From contig WEDG01002530.1 in the NCBI GenBank assembly GCA_017591395.1, positions 1 through 64,000 of the forward strand: DNA of 64,000 bases, in the 5' to 3' direction. Both the position numbers and the translations under genes were made by a program. The DNA comes from Schistocephalus solidus. Lineage: Eukaryota; Platyhelminthes; Cestoda; Diphyllobothriidea; Diphyllobothriidae. Positions 31,033 through 43,600 of the stretch are shown here, piece after piece (within the stretch, counting starts at the first letter, position 1; the number at the start of each line of letters is the position of its first letter). Under the pieces are notes generated by a model. It saw only the letters and a program-made list of their open reading frames with translations. It did no database searches and had not been told where the DNA came from.

Positions 31033-33490
31033 CTGAAATGGAAAGGTAAAAAAGAACACTGTAAACAGCACATACTTCCACACAGTAGCGGTTACCTGTG
31101 AAACGCGGGCAAGGATTCAGAACGGAGGTTCCGATTCCATACATAATTTAACATTCATAAGCGTAGCTGACAGGATGGAGAGCCTGTTGCACAATGCTAG
31201 AACGTTTGAAATATTGTTCATTCTAAATGCGACTGTATTCGCGTTCCTCTTCTTACAGCTTAAGACGGAAATGACAGACTTACGCTGTAGATAAACCAGA
31301 ATTGGCCATTCGTGCGGGTTTTGCTCTAGAGGTCAAACCTCGATTAGTATTTAATGATTCCTTCTCTCCGCTATGCTAAAATTTATGGACGTAGTCAAAG
31401 GGAACAACGGTCGGGAAACCACCACACAGGTGAAGATTCGTTGGAGACTTTTGAGAAAATAGACTACGATAGAATTTCTGCACTACGTAACGGTTCAGCG
31501 GAAGTCAAAGCTGTTTTAACGATCGAGAACTGGACTATGTCATTGTTATCCATCACGCGCATAGCCACGACTGCTTAATCTAATATAAAACGGGGTAAAC
31601 TTGAACAACTGGGGTTTGGCGATGAACCTTTTATTTATTCCACCAAGATAACAAAGCAAAATATTGGGTGGGTATATGACCAAACAGAGGGTTTTGCATG
31701 AGATTCAGAATCACGTAAATCCAGTGAATCAAATCGAGTTAAAAGAGCTAGTGTTTTCAAGAGGCAGGCAAACATTGAAAAATAACTGCAAACGAAGACT
31801 TGATGAGGGAAAACGGTGGATATAAGGTGACTTCGCAAAAGAACAGATATTCCCTGTCAACGGAATAAAATATGCAGTTAACTCGCATTTAGATATTCAA
31901 AGAAGATCGGGTACTGATGGCTGCAATCGTAATTTCGAAAGCTTCTTCCAACTGGCATGGCCTTTGTTGGTATAATATAGAAAAAAGTAGTAACAACAAA
32001 TTTATCGAGAGTAATTTAAAAGTTTCGGAATGTCGTCGACCGATTTCAGTCTTCCCAAAGTTATTTTACGATTTCAAAAACATTGAGAACCAGGACTGGA
32101 AAGAAAGTGCTATGCTAATCCCCCTTCCCTCCACACCCGCCATGATAGGGAGTGATAGATCGATCGTCGTTGCCGACGACGTCCACCGGATCTGTCACAG
32201 CAGGGTGGGCGCGGGGAGGGTGACTTGCAGGCGATTTAATTTATAATGATAGCAGACTTGAGCAGCCCCTACGCACACAGTCCTCCTCTTCCACTTGGAC
32301 CTTGTGTTGTGAGAGATTCAAGAAGACTGGAGACAGGATCAGGCGCAGGTGACCCACGCAGCGTGAACCTTCGTCTGAGCGTGCCACCGCACACTGCATG
32401 TGCAACATTTGTTATGGGTGCGCATCCACAATAACACCTACCGTACCATGCTCTGGCCACCGTGTTGGTCAAACGCATCTAACGCATGGCCCGTTGTAAG
32501 AGAAAATTCGCAGAAACACTGAACTTCGCATGTCAGTTGGTTTGACACTTCCGTGATGTGTATGTACTGATGCGTGCCGTTGCGCCCGTCATACCAATGA
32601 AGGTGAAGCGGGTCACATGCTAGCTGCCACAGAGAGGTAGGACGTTACGGAGGATGGTGCATGATATTTATTAGGTTTATATTTTGCCTAGCGATGTGCA
32701 TAAGCAGATAGGACGAGGTTTGGTAATAGGGTCTGGATTGCTGCTTTTAGTGGAGACGCACATGGCCCATGCGATGCTCGAAAGTCCTGGGGAAGGTGAG
32801 GCAAGATGGCGTGGGTGTATATCGAGGCTCTTGGTACTGGATTGCCGGACTCGGTGCGATAGATTCGTAAGTGACTGATCAAGCCGTTGCGTGACTCAAA
32901 TGTATTTGGCAGTAAGGACAAGAAGGGACTGTGGCTACTGGAAGGATGGTGGTAATACTGTTAATGGTGCTGACACTGGTGATGCTGGAGTTGATAGTGT
33001 CAGCGATAAGTTTAGAGTGTACAATGTGGGTTTAATTTTGGTGACGCCGTGGTGAATCCCGCAGTTTTATATATCCGTATCACCGAAGTAGGTCTATGTG
33101 GTGTCTCATTGTCCTGAGGCAGTGTGAAGACTGAGGCGTGTGTGATGGCTTATCTCTGAGCTATAAGCATTAGTTAGCCTGTCTCAGTGTGATGGATTTG
33201 CAAGTGAATGACCAGGCAGATATACTATTAAAAGTACAGTCACGATGGGGATAGCTTGCAATCGAGTCCACATTGTCGGCGTTGGACGAAATGGTTGTAA
33301 TGGTCTGCACGACAGTAGGAGCGTCTTTGTTACAGAGACGGGAACCCCAGTTGAGTCGTAACCCCCCCAAGGCAGAAAGAGCACGTGATGACACATGCCG
33401 AAACAGGCCAAGACGGCTGAGAAAGACGCGTCGGGAACCAGGCCACCAATCAGTGTGCGCCGCTGCACGGAGCATCCATGAGGCCCTGAC
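31033..33490. other. Intergenic, first exon of the GPCR expected here
   Basis: The GPCR initiator exon on the minus strand should be in or beyond this interval; I could not pick it. From about 32100 base composition becomes more GC-rich without a recognisable gene. Confidence 0.45.
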
Positions 33491-33507
33491 ACACGCGTGC
33501 GGCCTAA

Positions 33508-33712
33508 ACTTTCGAGAAGTTTCCGCGAGAGGGTTTCCAGTGTGAGGTGCGACCAATCAATGCGAACCACGTTGCAGGCCAGAAGGTCCCAGAACGCTCT
33601 CCGCTATTGTCACGCCATTGGCCGGAACGTTCGAGAACACCCAGAACGCAATAAATAAACGAGAGTTTATGAGCTAGAAATCCACTGTCTTCTGCCGGCC
33701 CAGAATAAAGAT
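33508..33712 (+). promoter_or_regulatory. Promoter- or LTR-like segment with two perfect heat-shock elements
   Basis: Two three-unit heat-shock elements are perfect: TTC-ga-GAA-gt-TTC at 33511-33523 and GAA-cg-TTC-ga-GAA at 33625-33637. A direct CCAAT lies at 33552-33556 and an inverted one (ATTGG) at 33617-33621. The TATA-like aataaataaa follows at 33650-33659, and aataaag occurs at 33704. The layout fits a heat-inducible Pol II promoter, or the LTR of a retrotransposon whose U3 carries such sites. The next frame, 33711-34079, starts with ATG about 55 bp after the TATA-like motif. Confidence 0.5.
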
Positions 33713-34079
33713 GTTTTTCCAAAAAAACCCGTTTTGCCTTCTCCTCTATCACACCTGTCGGGATAGAAAAGTCTTCATTGGTGTTGATGGTGGCGGCGTT
33801 ATTTATGCTGTGTTACGAAATGAAAGGCAGGGTGGTCAGGTGGCCAATGCACTGGGTTCGAAGGTTTCCAAAGCGGTAGACTCCGTGCCCGTGCATGGAC
33901 TCAATGACAAGGGCTGGGTGCTGGCGTCCGTGGTCCTGGAGTCGTGCGAGTCTCTACCTCTGCCTTGGCAGTGGCTATTCGGTTGGCTTCAAGGATGGCT
34001 GTTGCAGTCTTTATTACAGCGCGCCATGCCAGTCGATCTTTTGGGTGAGCTCATCTTAGGTCTCAGATTTAATTTTTAG
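33711..34079 (+). CDS. Unrecognised reading frame, 122 codons
   Basis: Begins MFFQKNPFCLL directly downstream of the heat-shock-element cluster and ends LGLRFNF. I do not recognise a family, and no splice signals or conserved motifs stand out. It is listed because of its position behind a promoter-like segment. It may equally be chance coding within a mobile element. Confidence 0.2.
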   Translation: MFFQKNPFCLLLYHTCRDRKVFIGVDGGGVIYAVLRNERQGGQVANALGSKVSKAVDSVPVHGLNDKGWVLASVVLESCESLPLPWQWLFGWLQGWLLQSLLQRAMPVDLLGELILGLRFNF

Positions 34080-34479
34080 GTGGTTAAAGGAGGCCTCACA
34101 AGTGTTTCTGTAGCGAGGCTCAGCTCCGTTTCGTCTGCGAGTACCCATATCGACGTCGTTATGGAGTAGCCGCTTAGGCAAGAGCCAGTTTATCCTCAAG
34201 AGGTAGCCGTTCTAGCCCAATTGTTTCCACCTCTGTATGGAGTGGATATAAAGTACACCGATAATTTTCCGCATCCCAGCATTGGAGATCAGGTCCTGCC
34301 ATTCTATCCTCATTATTATTCGGGTCAGCTACGGTGAAAATGGTTGGGCCTTTTTGCCTGGCCTTTACAGACGTTGGTAGAACAAAAAAATTTATATATC
34401 CTGAGTTATATGTTGAATAAAATGCCACGGCAGTTCAGATAGAGTGCTGTGAACTTCCGAAGGCCTGAAAAATTGACTT

Positions 34480-35540
34480 GAGATTTATTCGTCAATCTTT
34501 ATGTTTCTTAAAGGGTATTCCTCTACTAACAAGCGAATTTGTCCAATTGTAAGGTATGTTTCATTGACGTCAGTACGATGTTCAGTGTAATCAGTATTTG
34601 GCACCCGTTGGCGCATGATCACTGTCTTCTCCTTTCTGATGTTCAGTCCGAAGTTCAAGCAGCCGAAAGCGAAGAGATCCACAGTACGTGCATGTCATCT
34701 TTCGCACGCTGTTAAGCGTGAAGTCATTCCGAAATAATATGTTGTGGACACTGGGCTTCGATAAATTTGAAGAGGCTTGCATGAAACGGCTTTTGAGCCG
34801 TTTTCATCGGTTCGTTAGTGGATACCAATCCCCGATCGCTCAGTATTATAAGTGCCCTTCACACTAGCTAAGAACGTGAGAGCGAATGGAGTGAGAGCGA
34901 GTACGCAGCCCTGCTTCACACCTTGGTCACCGCAAATACCTCAGAGGCCATCCATGACGCACGCCAGGATCCCGTCGAAAAGTTTATCTTATCCTCTGCG
35001 TGGATCGCTCCGACCATTCAAATTTTAGTCTAACCTCCCAGAGCACATCGCGATTCACTGTGCCATAACCTTTTCCAGTTCAACAAAGTCGATGCATAGT
35101 TTGGTCCTCATTTCCTGTCACGGCTCCTGCAATATGCGGGTCCCGAAAATCACGTACATGGTTTCACGGTGTTTTCTGAATCATCACTATGTTTTTGGAG
35201 GAATTCCCAACCCCAAAAGCGTGCTAACACGGGTCAAAAGTACATAAGCGAGATCTTCCTGTAGTTATCACAGAGTTGCCAATTCCCCTTGCGTTTGTAG
35301 ATGCTTATGATGCTGTCAATTTTTGAATTATTGTGGAACTTATGCTTGTCCCAAAATATATCGGAAAAGCGTGTAGGCTTTTCTATGATTTTTTTGGCTG
35401 CAATAGTTGCAAACTTTGGTCAAAGTTGCCTCTGCACTCAGCGGTGTTTCCCTGGACAACAGTTGGACTGCTCTGATTTTCCTGGTTCTGACATTATGAG
35501 CGGTCAAGGGCTTAGGCGGTATTTCGAAGCACCTCCATTG
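34480..35540 (-). pseudogene. LINE E-family RT fragment (LINE G)
   Basis: Decayed minus-strand copy of the family at 7520-9350. Reading downward from 35540: KIRAVQLLS (compare SRAVQQISSG), QTQGELATL matching the KRKGNRQLCD region in a shifted frame, then YGTVNRDVLWEV near 35080 (the AFDTVNRDGLW block), GVKQGCVLA near 34915 (motif B), and MDLFAFGCLNFGLNIRKEKT at 34682-34620, the block that follows FADD. FADD itself is not readable. Multiple stops and frameshifts. Confidence 0.7.
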
Positions 35541-37089
35541 GGTTCAGAAATTCGTATGCGCCTCCAGGGATGGCGTTTGTTGCGGGTTGTAGTTCATTCA
35601 ACTGCTAAAATTCAGTCTGCATTCAGACGTATGAAATAATATAACAGTAAATTTATCAGATGCTGACTAACTTTGTAGTTGCCCACGTGCTTCCAGTTTA
35701 AGCTTCATCTTGTAGAGGACAGGAAGTCATCCATCCACACACACATCGCCTTCATCGCAAGCATGCCAGACTGGTTGCGTCTTCAAATGCGAACTTACTC
35801 CAGCAAATGCCAGTGGTGTGAGCAAGTGAGTCCACGTCGCGCAAAGTCACGATACAAGCATCGATGTCCTACGGCAGACAGAACAGGCGTTTCGCTACAT
35901 CACCATTGATGGTGGCGTCTCGTTGCTCTGTCTTAGACGTATGCACCAGAAAAATGTGTATACGACACCCACTTCCTCCACCGGTCCTTGTTCGGAGAGG
36001 CGAGTCACGTTAAAGGACGTTGTAGCCATCAACTTGCCGTCTAGAAAGCAGCCCTCCCTTCCGATAAGTTGGTACTTTGATTGTTTCAAATGGAACGAAT
36101 ATTCCAGACTGGTAGCCTGCGAGGAAACACGGGGATGTTGTCGACCTCACAACTTCAGAAGGTTGCATGTTCATATCTCGACAGGGTCACCAATATTGCA
36201 ACAGCTCAAGTTATTCGGAAAGATCCTAGCGGTTACGATGATCAAGCCCAGTTCCGCATAAGAAGAAAAGAAGTGGGAGGCCAGTTGAGAGGGTAGTATA
36301 TTCTGTAAAGACCATCGGAGAAGGGGTAGGCAAAAGTTGGCAGCCCGACGAAGGCAGGTCCGGCACCGCGGCTGCGACGTTCCAAGTATGAGACAGTAGC
36401 GAGGCCATACATGAGTCAGCCTTGAATGTGATTGGCCGTTTTAAACAGCCGGGGTTGGCGAGGGCCAGACAGCTCCTGGTGCGCATGTGCATGTAGTCGC
36501 GAGAGGTTCAGCTTTGCAACAGACGCACGGAGTTGCCCCACTACAGAGATGTTCACGGTAGTTTTAGTTTATTGTAGTTTTTCAACCGCATATTTTGCGT
36601 CCATAGGTCACGATAAACCTGAAGACTGCGTGTTTTCCCAGCTACTTTAGGCGTAAATTTTACCCCCCTTATTCGTGAGGCAGTAAGCAATGCAACCCTG
36701 AATAGGGCTGCGTAACTGTAATGACACCTACTCCGATTGCCTGTTTGACGCTGCGCCGCTCGCGGAATTGCACGTGCGTAACAGTTGCAGTCTGGATCTC
36801 AGCTAATCACGGCTACCCGAACTGACCAATTAACATCAAGACCGACTCAGACATACTCTCGTTCAAGGCGCTGTGATGACTCCCCCACTCGCACTCAGAA
36901 CGCTGCTCTGGCGGCGCCGGACGTGTGCCCTCGTCTGGCTGCCAACTTCTTCCAATCTACTACGAACTATGGAATTAACCAATTATGCCGTAGCAGGCTG
37001 ACTGACAAGCAAGATTGTCTGGGCAACCCACATAGACTTGAAAAGATAACAACTTTCAACACGTTACTTGACTAGCCAAAATAAAAGGG

Positions 37090-37153
37090 GTCGGCGACCT
37101 TAGTAAGAGTCTAAACGCAACAGAAAGCGCTCTAACAACCTGAGCTACGGGGC
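37090..37153 (-). other. Decayed tRNA-like 5' half
   Basis: On the minus strand CCCCGTAGCTCAGGTTGTTA then GAGCGC reads as a tRNA acceptor strand and D arm with a good box A. About 40 bp on, a T-arm-like GGTCGCCGACCCC is followed by TTTT, but the GTTCGA core is missing. It is probably a SINE or tRNA pseudogene. Confidence 0.35.
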
Positions 37154-38439
37154 ACTGATAAATCCCCTGGTAAGACACGGAATAGGTACCCCCTTATTTC
37201 AGGTAACCTTGCACTAGATTTATAGGAGAGGGGGTGGTTAGTGTTAAGGTTGGAAAACAGGAACAGCAATGGCCCTGGAATTTAATTCAAGGCTACATGT
37301 TGAATGGTGACGGCACGTGTTCCCTTGTCCTATCGATAGCTTTTTTTGTTTTTTTAACACTCCAGCTTACTTTCTCGCATAGAATACTCCCACTAGTTGA
37401 ATTCAACAACTCCTATCCTGCAGCTCTGTGGCAGTCCGCTCCCACGATTACCGGCGCCTCTCTCTCACGTTGCCTTCCTGTCCGCCTCACGTTCCCGGTT
37501 GATTCACTGTTGGAGCAGTCGGCGACTTGACACCAGCTAATCAACATGTCTCGTTCACGGACTGACTGCAGACAGACCCATACAGAGCAAAGGCGCATAC
37601 GCGCTGGTGTCTAAGAATCTAAACAGCGGACACTGACACACAAGCAAGTGCTTGCAAAACTTCCTGTGCGCACCTCCGTCGCAGTAGAAGTTTATCTAAC
37701 ACAACCTGTTTTCCCTGCCTTCGGATATGGGAACCTTCGTGTTGTCGACCATTAGGAACTTGTGCAGGCACCCTTTACGACTAACCAATCAGTCTGTCAA
37801 TACAGCCAATCTAGGATCCAAAAGGAGCTTGAACTCTCAGATTTATGATAGAGGCATTTAACAGGTCTCCATAATTTAATTGACTGTCTAATAGCGAGGA
37901 GCCAGATGACCTTACCAGGATGCGCATTTCCTGCCAACTGACTGCATTGTAATCATTCCGCTTATTAGGCCAAAACACACACTTTGCATTTATCCTGACA
38001 TTTAGGATAAGCCAATCGCCTAAAATAATGCAGTGCATCGACCAAATAATATATTACAGTGGGCTTATAACATTAACAACACACAGGACTCCAATAACTA
38101 TAACATTAAACTAACTGCCTAACTAACTCTCGATAAGCAATTCAACCACAACGCACCGTATACTTACGACACTCATATTCCATAACGGGAAGGTAAGAGA
38201 GATGAACAGGATTTTTTTCTGATAATGTAGTTAGAAAGGTTTTAGCAACATCGGCGGGGTTCAAAACTGACGGAGTAAATACAAGACTTTTTCAGAGCCA
38301 TCAACCTACGCAAATGAAACGAAAGACCCCTAAGGATTACATTAACTTTTAGGCTATGCTCCCCGAAAAATTTACTTCATATACTAAAAAGCTGAGAACT
38401 CTGTCAGGACCTTGCAGCTGAAGTGCTTAGGAAGCTGGC

Positions 38440-38483
38440 TCTGTTAATGCCATGCAATTTTCTATCGCGGGCTCAAATCCCGC
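38440..38483 (+). other. tRNA-like T arm
   Basis: GCGGG-CTCAAAT-CCCGC at 38467-38483 is a perfect 5-bp stem with a 7-base loop like a T arm. The D arm upstream is not recognisable. It is probably a decayed tRNA-derived element. Confidence 0.3.
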
Positions 38484-40043
38484 CGAGATCACAGCATGTT
38501 TTACATAGGTTACATTGCGTGTTTAGTGGTTACGCTGAAACCATACGAGCGATGCTGCGGACCTTCTAGTGAACCAGTTCCTCAGTAGTTGGTTAAAGCC
38601 GCTTCAGTATGTGCACGAAGTATACACTTTGGCTAGAATTCTCGTGGAGGTATTTCTAAGAGTATATAATGAGGTATCTGCAGCATTTAGGAGTTAATTT
38701 CTCCTGATAACTGACCTAGTGGTGAGGAATGAGAAGCAGCAATAGTCCCGTTATATTTGTCATTAGCAAATTCTAGTATTAAATGATGAACGTCAGGTAA
38801 AATATGAGGTAAGAGAAGAGGCAGGGCTGTACGAAATGGGCTGTGGAACAAGATACTTTTGGAACATTATAATGCATAGTTAAGAAATGGGTCAAAATCC
38901 TCGGACATTTGCCCGATACCTTTAAATGAAATTTGAGCCTGAAAGCCTACTCATAAAACCTGCCGATACAGATTAATTCTTAGCGTAATGTCAACTTACT
39001 TATTACCTACCAAGAAACCGGTTATTTATTAACCACGCCTTTAGCCGCCTGCGTAAATTAACCTCAGAAAGTTATTTGCTAATCAATGGCTATTTTCCAC
39101 TTATTTTGATTAATTAATAATTATAAGCATATTCCTTGGAAAGACTAAGCAAATATACATTTATGTTATTCATTCTCTGAGCATTACCTTTTTCCGAAAC
39201 ATACAGTGGTTGGCCCATCTAAGAACTGCTGAGTAAAATTCTGAAATGTGTTTCCAGTTAGAAAATGACGTTACTGAAATATCCTGGAATTATAGTGCAC
39301 AAAATTCTGTATTTCAATCCCACCGAAATAATCCTTTCAAGTTGAAAACACGTCCTAACACTTTATGAAATAGCTTAGGTACTGCATCGCTAAAGGAAGA
39401 CGGTAAAGTAGTTCAAGTAACGTTTACATTGTTCCCGGATATGTTTAGGACCCCCGGGTCTCCATTTGTTTTTCCATTTGTAAAACTACACGCTACGCAT
39501 ATCCTGTAAAACGACATACTATAACTATTTTGTTGCTATACGAAGGACCCTGTTGCTTGTGGAATATTGGTACTGTATGTTGGGTATGCAACATGAATAA
39601 ACATATAGCATTATGCTATACGAATATTCTTCCGAAGGATTGCACAATTCGCATAAAGTTCATTGGTCACTTAAATCGAAACCAAGTGCTAGCTCCAAGT
39701 GGAAAGACGTAATTTACCACAAATGAGAATAATAGTCATTTGCATCGAAATTTAATGGTAAAAACATGCATTGTCTAAACAGTGACATTTAATGAGTGCT
39801 ATTTACACAGGTCTGTAGAAAGAAAAAGAATCAAAATGCTTCTGGATTTCGGCCAATGCTGTGACTTTACATTAGTTATAGACCGTAACTTTTGAAAAAT
39901 TAACGGTAGTAAGAGTGCACCGACAATTTGCACGGTTAAGTCTTCAGGAACTAAAAAGGATACCCGGCGTAATGGTGACGCCAGACAGAAAAAATGTATT
40001 AAAAGTTTAAAAAAAACAGAAAAATGCAAATGACTTGCCTTAC

Positions 40044-40259
40044 AAGTTCGGATGGGTGGGGTGGAATAATGCAACCCGAACTGTTGCAGTTCAAGTAGGC
40101 ACACCACTCCTCAACTTTCTGAATGGACAGGAGCTTGGCGAGTTCACATGACTGAAAGCGATTTGCGATGCCCTCAGCATACGTTCGATAGGTAGATGCG
40201 TTCATGCTAGGAATTTTGCTCACAGGTGGCAGAAGATTCAGCTTATCCAGTTCCTCCAT
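40044..40259 (-). CDS. Possible first exon of an unknown gene
   Basis: On the minus strand ATG at 40259 has a favourable context (AACATGG) and opens 72 codons beginning MEELDKLNLLPPVSKI, later KLLSIQKVEEWCAYLNCNSS, up to a good donor CTT/gtaagg. A GC donor, AAG/gcaagt, lies five bases on. The protein is hydrophilic and helical with three cysteines. I do not recognise it and found no second exon. Confidence 0.35.
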
Positions 40260-40539
40260 GTTCTCCGAAATTTCTTCTCAAAGTCCGATTCCGGTATGTA
40301 TGTAAGGTAAAAGGAGAGAAGAACTGAACATGAGTTTTCACAGAGACTTCCTCAGTTAGACCATGAAGTCCGATGAGGTCCACCGTGCGCTCCGCAAAAA
40401 GGTGGTGCGGGGACGATGATATGCGAGTTGATTAGTTTTAAATAAAAGTAGACTTGCGCAGCAGTTAAAGCACTCTGTTGCCCTTCCCGCACCTGTGCCC
40501 GGTGTCAAGACCTAGTCAGGAAGAGCGGATGCGGGATCA

Positions 40540-40640
40540 GGTGCCAGTAGTTGGCACGGCCGGAGCCGCCCCTGACCGTTCTGCCACGCCTGGCTCTGAT
40601 CCCACGGAGTGGGAGCGCCATAAAGGCCACAAGTGGCTGC
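40540..40640 (-). repeat. Inverted copy of the 9.9-kb dispersed repeat
   Basis: GC-rich block, the reverse complement of 9925-10010: ggctccggccg, ctctgatcccacggagtg and cgccataaaggccac recur with substitutions. Confidence 0.6.
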
Positions 40641-43600
40641 TGGGGCGTGAGAATGCACCTAAGCGTGCCACTACGCCCCCATGTTCGGCATTTGTTCTGG
40701 GAGCGCAGCCCGAATAACGACTACCATGCCCTTATGTAGCCTTCGCGTTGGTCCGGCGCCTCTACCACGCAACCCATTCAGGGGACAACACTGAGACTTA
40801 ATAATTGGAACCAAACAGTATGCATTATAAAACAAAGGAAACGCAATAAGTCTCATATGCATTATCCACTGCGGATGAAGCAAAGGCAAGTAAAACAGAA
40901 AACAGTAGTGAAGAAGGAGACACGATCACTGGAGCAAGAGCTTTATCAGCCTGACGTTTCGGATGTTCACTCGAATCCATCCATCTGACTCTGTCTCTGA
41001 TGATGGCTTAATGATTTTAATGATCTTGTCGCCCTCTTCGCAACCACTTCCTGGAACGCGCCTCTTTGTTTCCATAAGAAATCAGAAGTCTATGCAAGGT
41101 ATAAGTTTTTGAGTACTGAGTCCCTCTAATTAGGTGAGCTTTCGTACGTTACTCATCATACGACGGAAAAACTTCATCAGTGTGAATGAAGTTTACTGAA
41201 CCCGCCTGCTTGTAAGATGGAATGCGGACTGCCGTTCGGCCCTTGTGATGGATGTTAATGGAAAATCCGTGTCCGCAAGTCACTATCAATTACGAGGCAA
41301 GTCTCAGTTTTTGCAAATGTAACCAGCGAAAAGTTGCATGAGAAGTTAGTGTGCAAATAAAAAAGGAGTCTCTATTTCGTTCGCCTCTTCAATTATATTC
41401 AAAACCTCGCATGGACTTCGATGCCTCATTTTCAAATCAACGCTTCATACCGTCATTCGTAAGAAATAGCTGCCTCCAACACATCAAAAATTGAGATAGT
41501 GACGCTGTGGATCCGAAGGAGCGAGGATTGCACGAGACAGTTCGCAGAATAAGAACAATAAAACGCAATATCTTAATTGCCGAGGGTTTGGGAAACTTCC
41601 AAACTATCCTAGTTGTGACCAAAATTAATTTCCTGAAGACAAGTCAATGCGCACGTTCTCAGCTCTCCTTTCAGAAGACGAAAGACAGTCTGTGAAGATT
41701 TTTATCAAATAAAAGACCTTGATTCTAGAGTCCGGGAATTTCCTCACGATAAGGGCAATATGATAGTGCCTAACATTTTCAAAAACTAGAGCCACGTTTT
41801 CGATCCTAGCCGAGTGGCTAACAGAGATTAAGCGGACACTCAAAAGTCATCAGTCCGGACATGGTATTTATAATCTGATACGTCGCTTAACCGACACACA
41901 TGTCAGCAGTGAAAAATTCGCTTTCCGGAAAATATTTTTGAAAGAGGCCTATAAATTATGCAAAGTCCAGTCATGAAAGAGGCAATTTTCATTCTCAGGC
42001 ATTTCCATTTAGACATCGTAGCCGAATTTTCCAAAGCAATGTTTTATTATATAGGCTTCTCATTTATATTCAGTCATTCAAATTCTCATGAATTAAGAAA
42101 ACGCAGGCACTTAAAAGGTGTAATAAGAGGGTATTTGCCTCTGCCATGTTTCTTTTTCACATGGAATAACTTTGTGACAATAAAGACTACGACTCAGTTT
42201 GAACTACTCCCATCCTGAAGAGTCATCATGAAATTATAATTTCACAAGGCGTAGTAAGGTGGGCCGACAATACAGATCCACGAGTTTTCTTTTCAATACA
42301 TGAATAACCAAGTGATATTTTTAGCTTTTTTTCTGATTTCGCGTAACGAACAACATGATTGGGCCAGCTAGTAATTTAAATTGCTAATCCTTGAAATCCA
42401 CTGCATAAAAAGTTGGAATATCTATGTTCTTTTGTCCTCGCGAAGCGGTTTCTATGAGCTGTAGTACATGAAACCAAGGAAATCATTAGCATCTTATCTG
42501 GGGAACATCAACTATACCCCGCGGTTTTCACCAACTGAATGATGACATTCACATGATAAAGTTGTCAAATAGAGTAGCAGTGTTTACGCGTGTGACCATT
42601 TGGGGGGGAGGGGATGATAACCGAAGGGCACTCGCATGTGATTCCAGGAAATTAATCAAAAGATGAGATTAAAATAACCCAAAGGCCAAACAAATATGCC
42701 CAACAAGACTATTGAGGTGTCACAACCTATATTATTCTATATTATATAGTAAAATTTTACCCAAAATGTAATTTGCATAATAGAGCGCCTGTTGCCACGA
42801 AAGTGCGTAAAAACATTGACAGTATAGTCTTTAGCGTGCTGTGCGCTCGTTGACCCAGTGAGCACGAGGAATACCTCGTATCAGGCTTTATGAAAACGTA
42901 CCCTAGCGAGAACATGCTCTCGTCTATGTAAACAGATCATAATTACCGTGTTGTGCTTAACTCAAGCGAACAAAATTTTTGTCGAATAATGTGCCCAACG
43001 CCGGTTATGACTCATAAAGACTAACTTATCGAAATAGGCTGGAAGTGCATGAGAAAGAGACCAAATAATTGGGATACAGTTACTTAACCAAGACGAATTT
43101 TGACTCAAGTGCTGCATTTATATGCTTTGACGTCCGAACCGACGCTCACAGACACCTATCCCTGCGCCTGACGGTTTCTGCTTAAGAAAGTCTAATCGGA
43201 TCTGTCAGTTGTGTTGCATGCTGCTGCCGCGATGAAATGGCTCGTTTGTGAGTAATCGATTTGTAAAACTCGTGCAACCAATCATATCACAGGAATGCCT
43301 GCATCTCACCTCAGAAACGCGTGCGCGCTTAAGGGTCTGCGTGGAGCGTATGGCCAGGGGAGTGAACGCATACCTCGCCTACTAGAAGCATAAAAAGACA
43401 GTCTGGGCAAAAGCGCAGAAGTAAGCAATGAAGCACGTTTTTTATTGGGCAGATAAGTGCGTTACAATTATTGAACAAACCTGCGAAAAAGTCATCGGAA
43501 AGGACTTGTCAGGTTGGATCCACATGTTCAGTAAAAATTTAAAAGGAATAGGACTTACTTGAGCGAAACTACCGCATAAAGCTAGTAATTGAGGGATGAT

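Larger units (their letters stand above)
35541..40043. other. Intergenic, no gene seen
   Basis: Several frames of 60-112 codons occur but none shows a recognisable domain. Two short tRNA-like pieces are given separately. Confidence 0.5.

Noticed and set aside
33170..33570. Two overlapping minus-strand frames of 128 codons each
   Set aside because: They overlap in different frames over GC-richer DNA, show no domain, and neither has convincing splice or start context.
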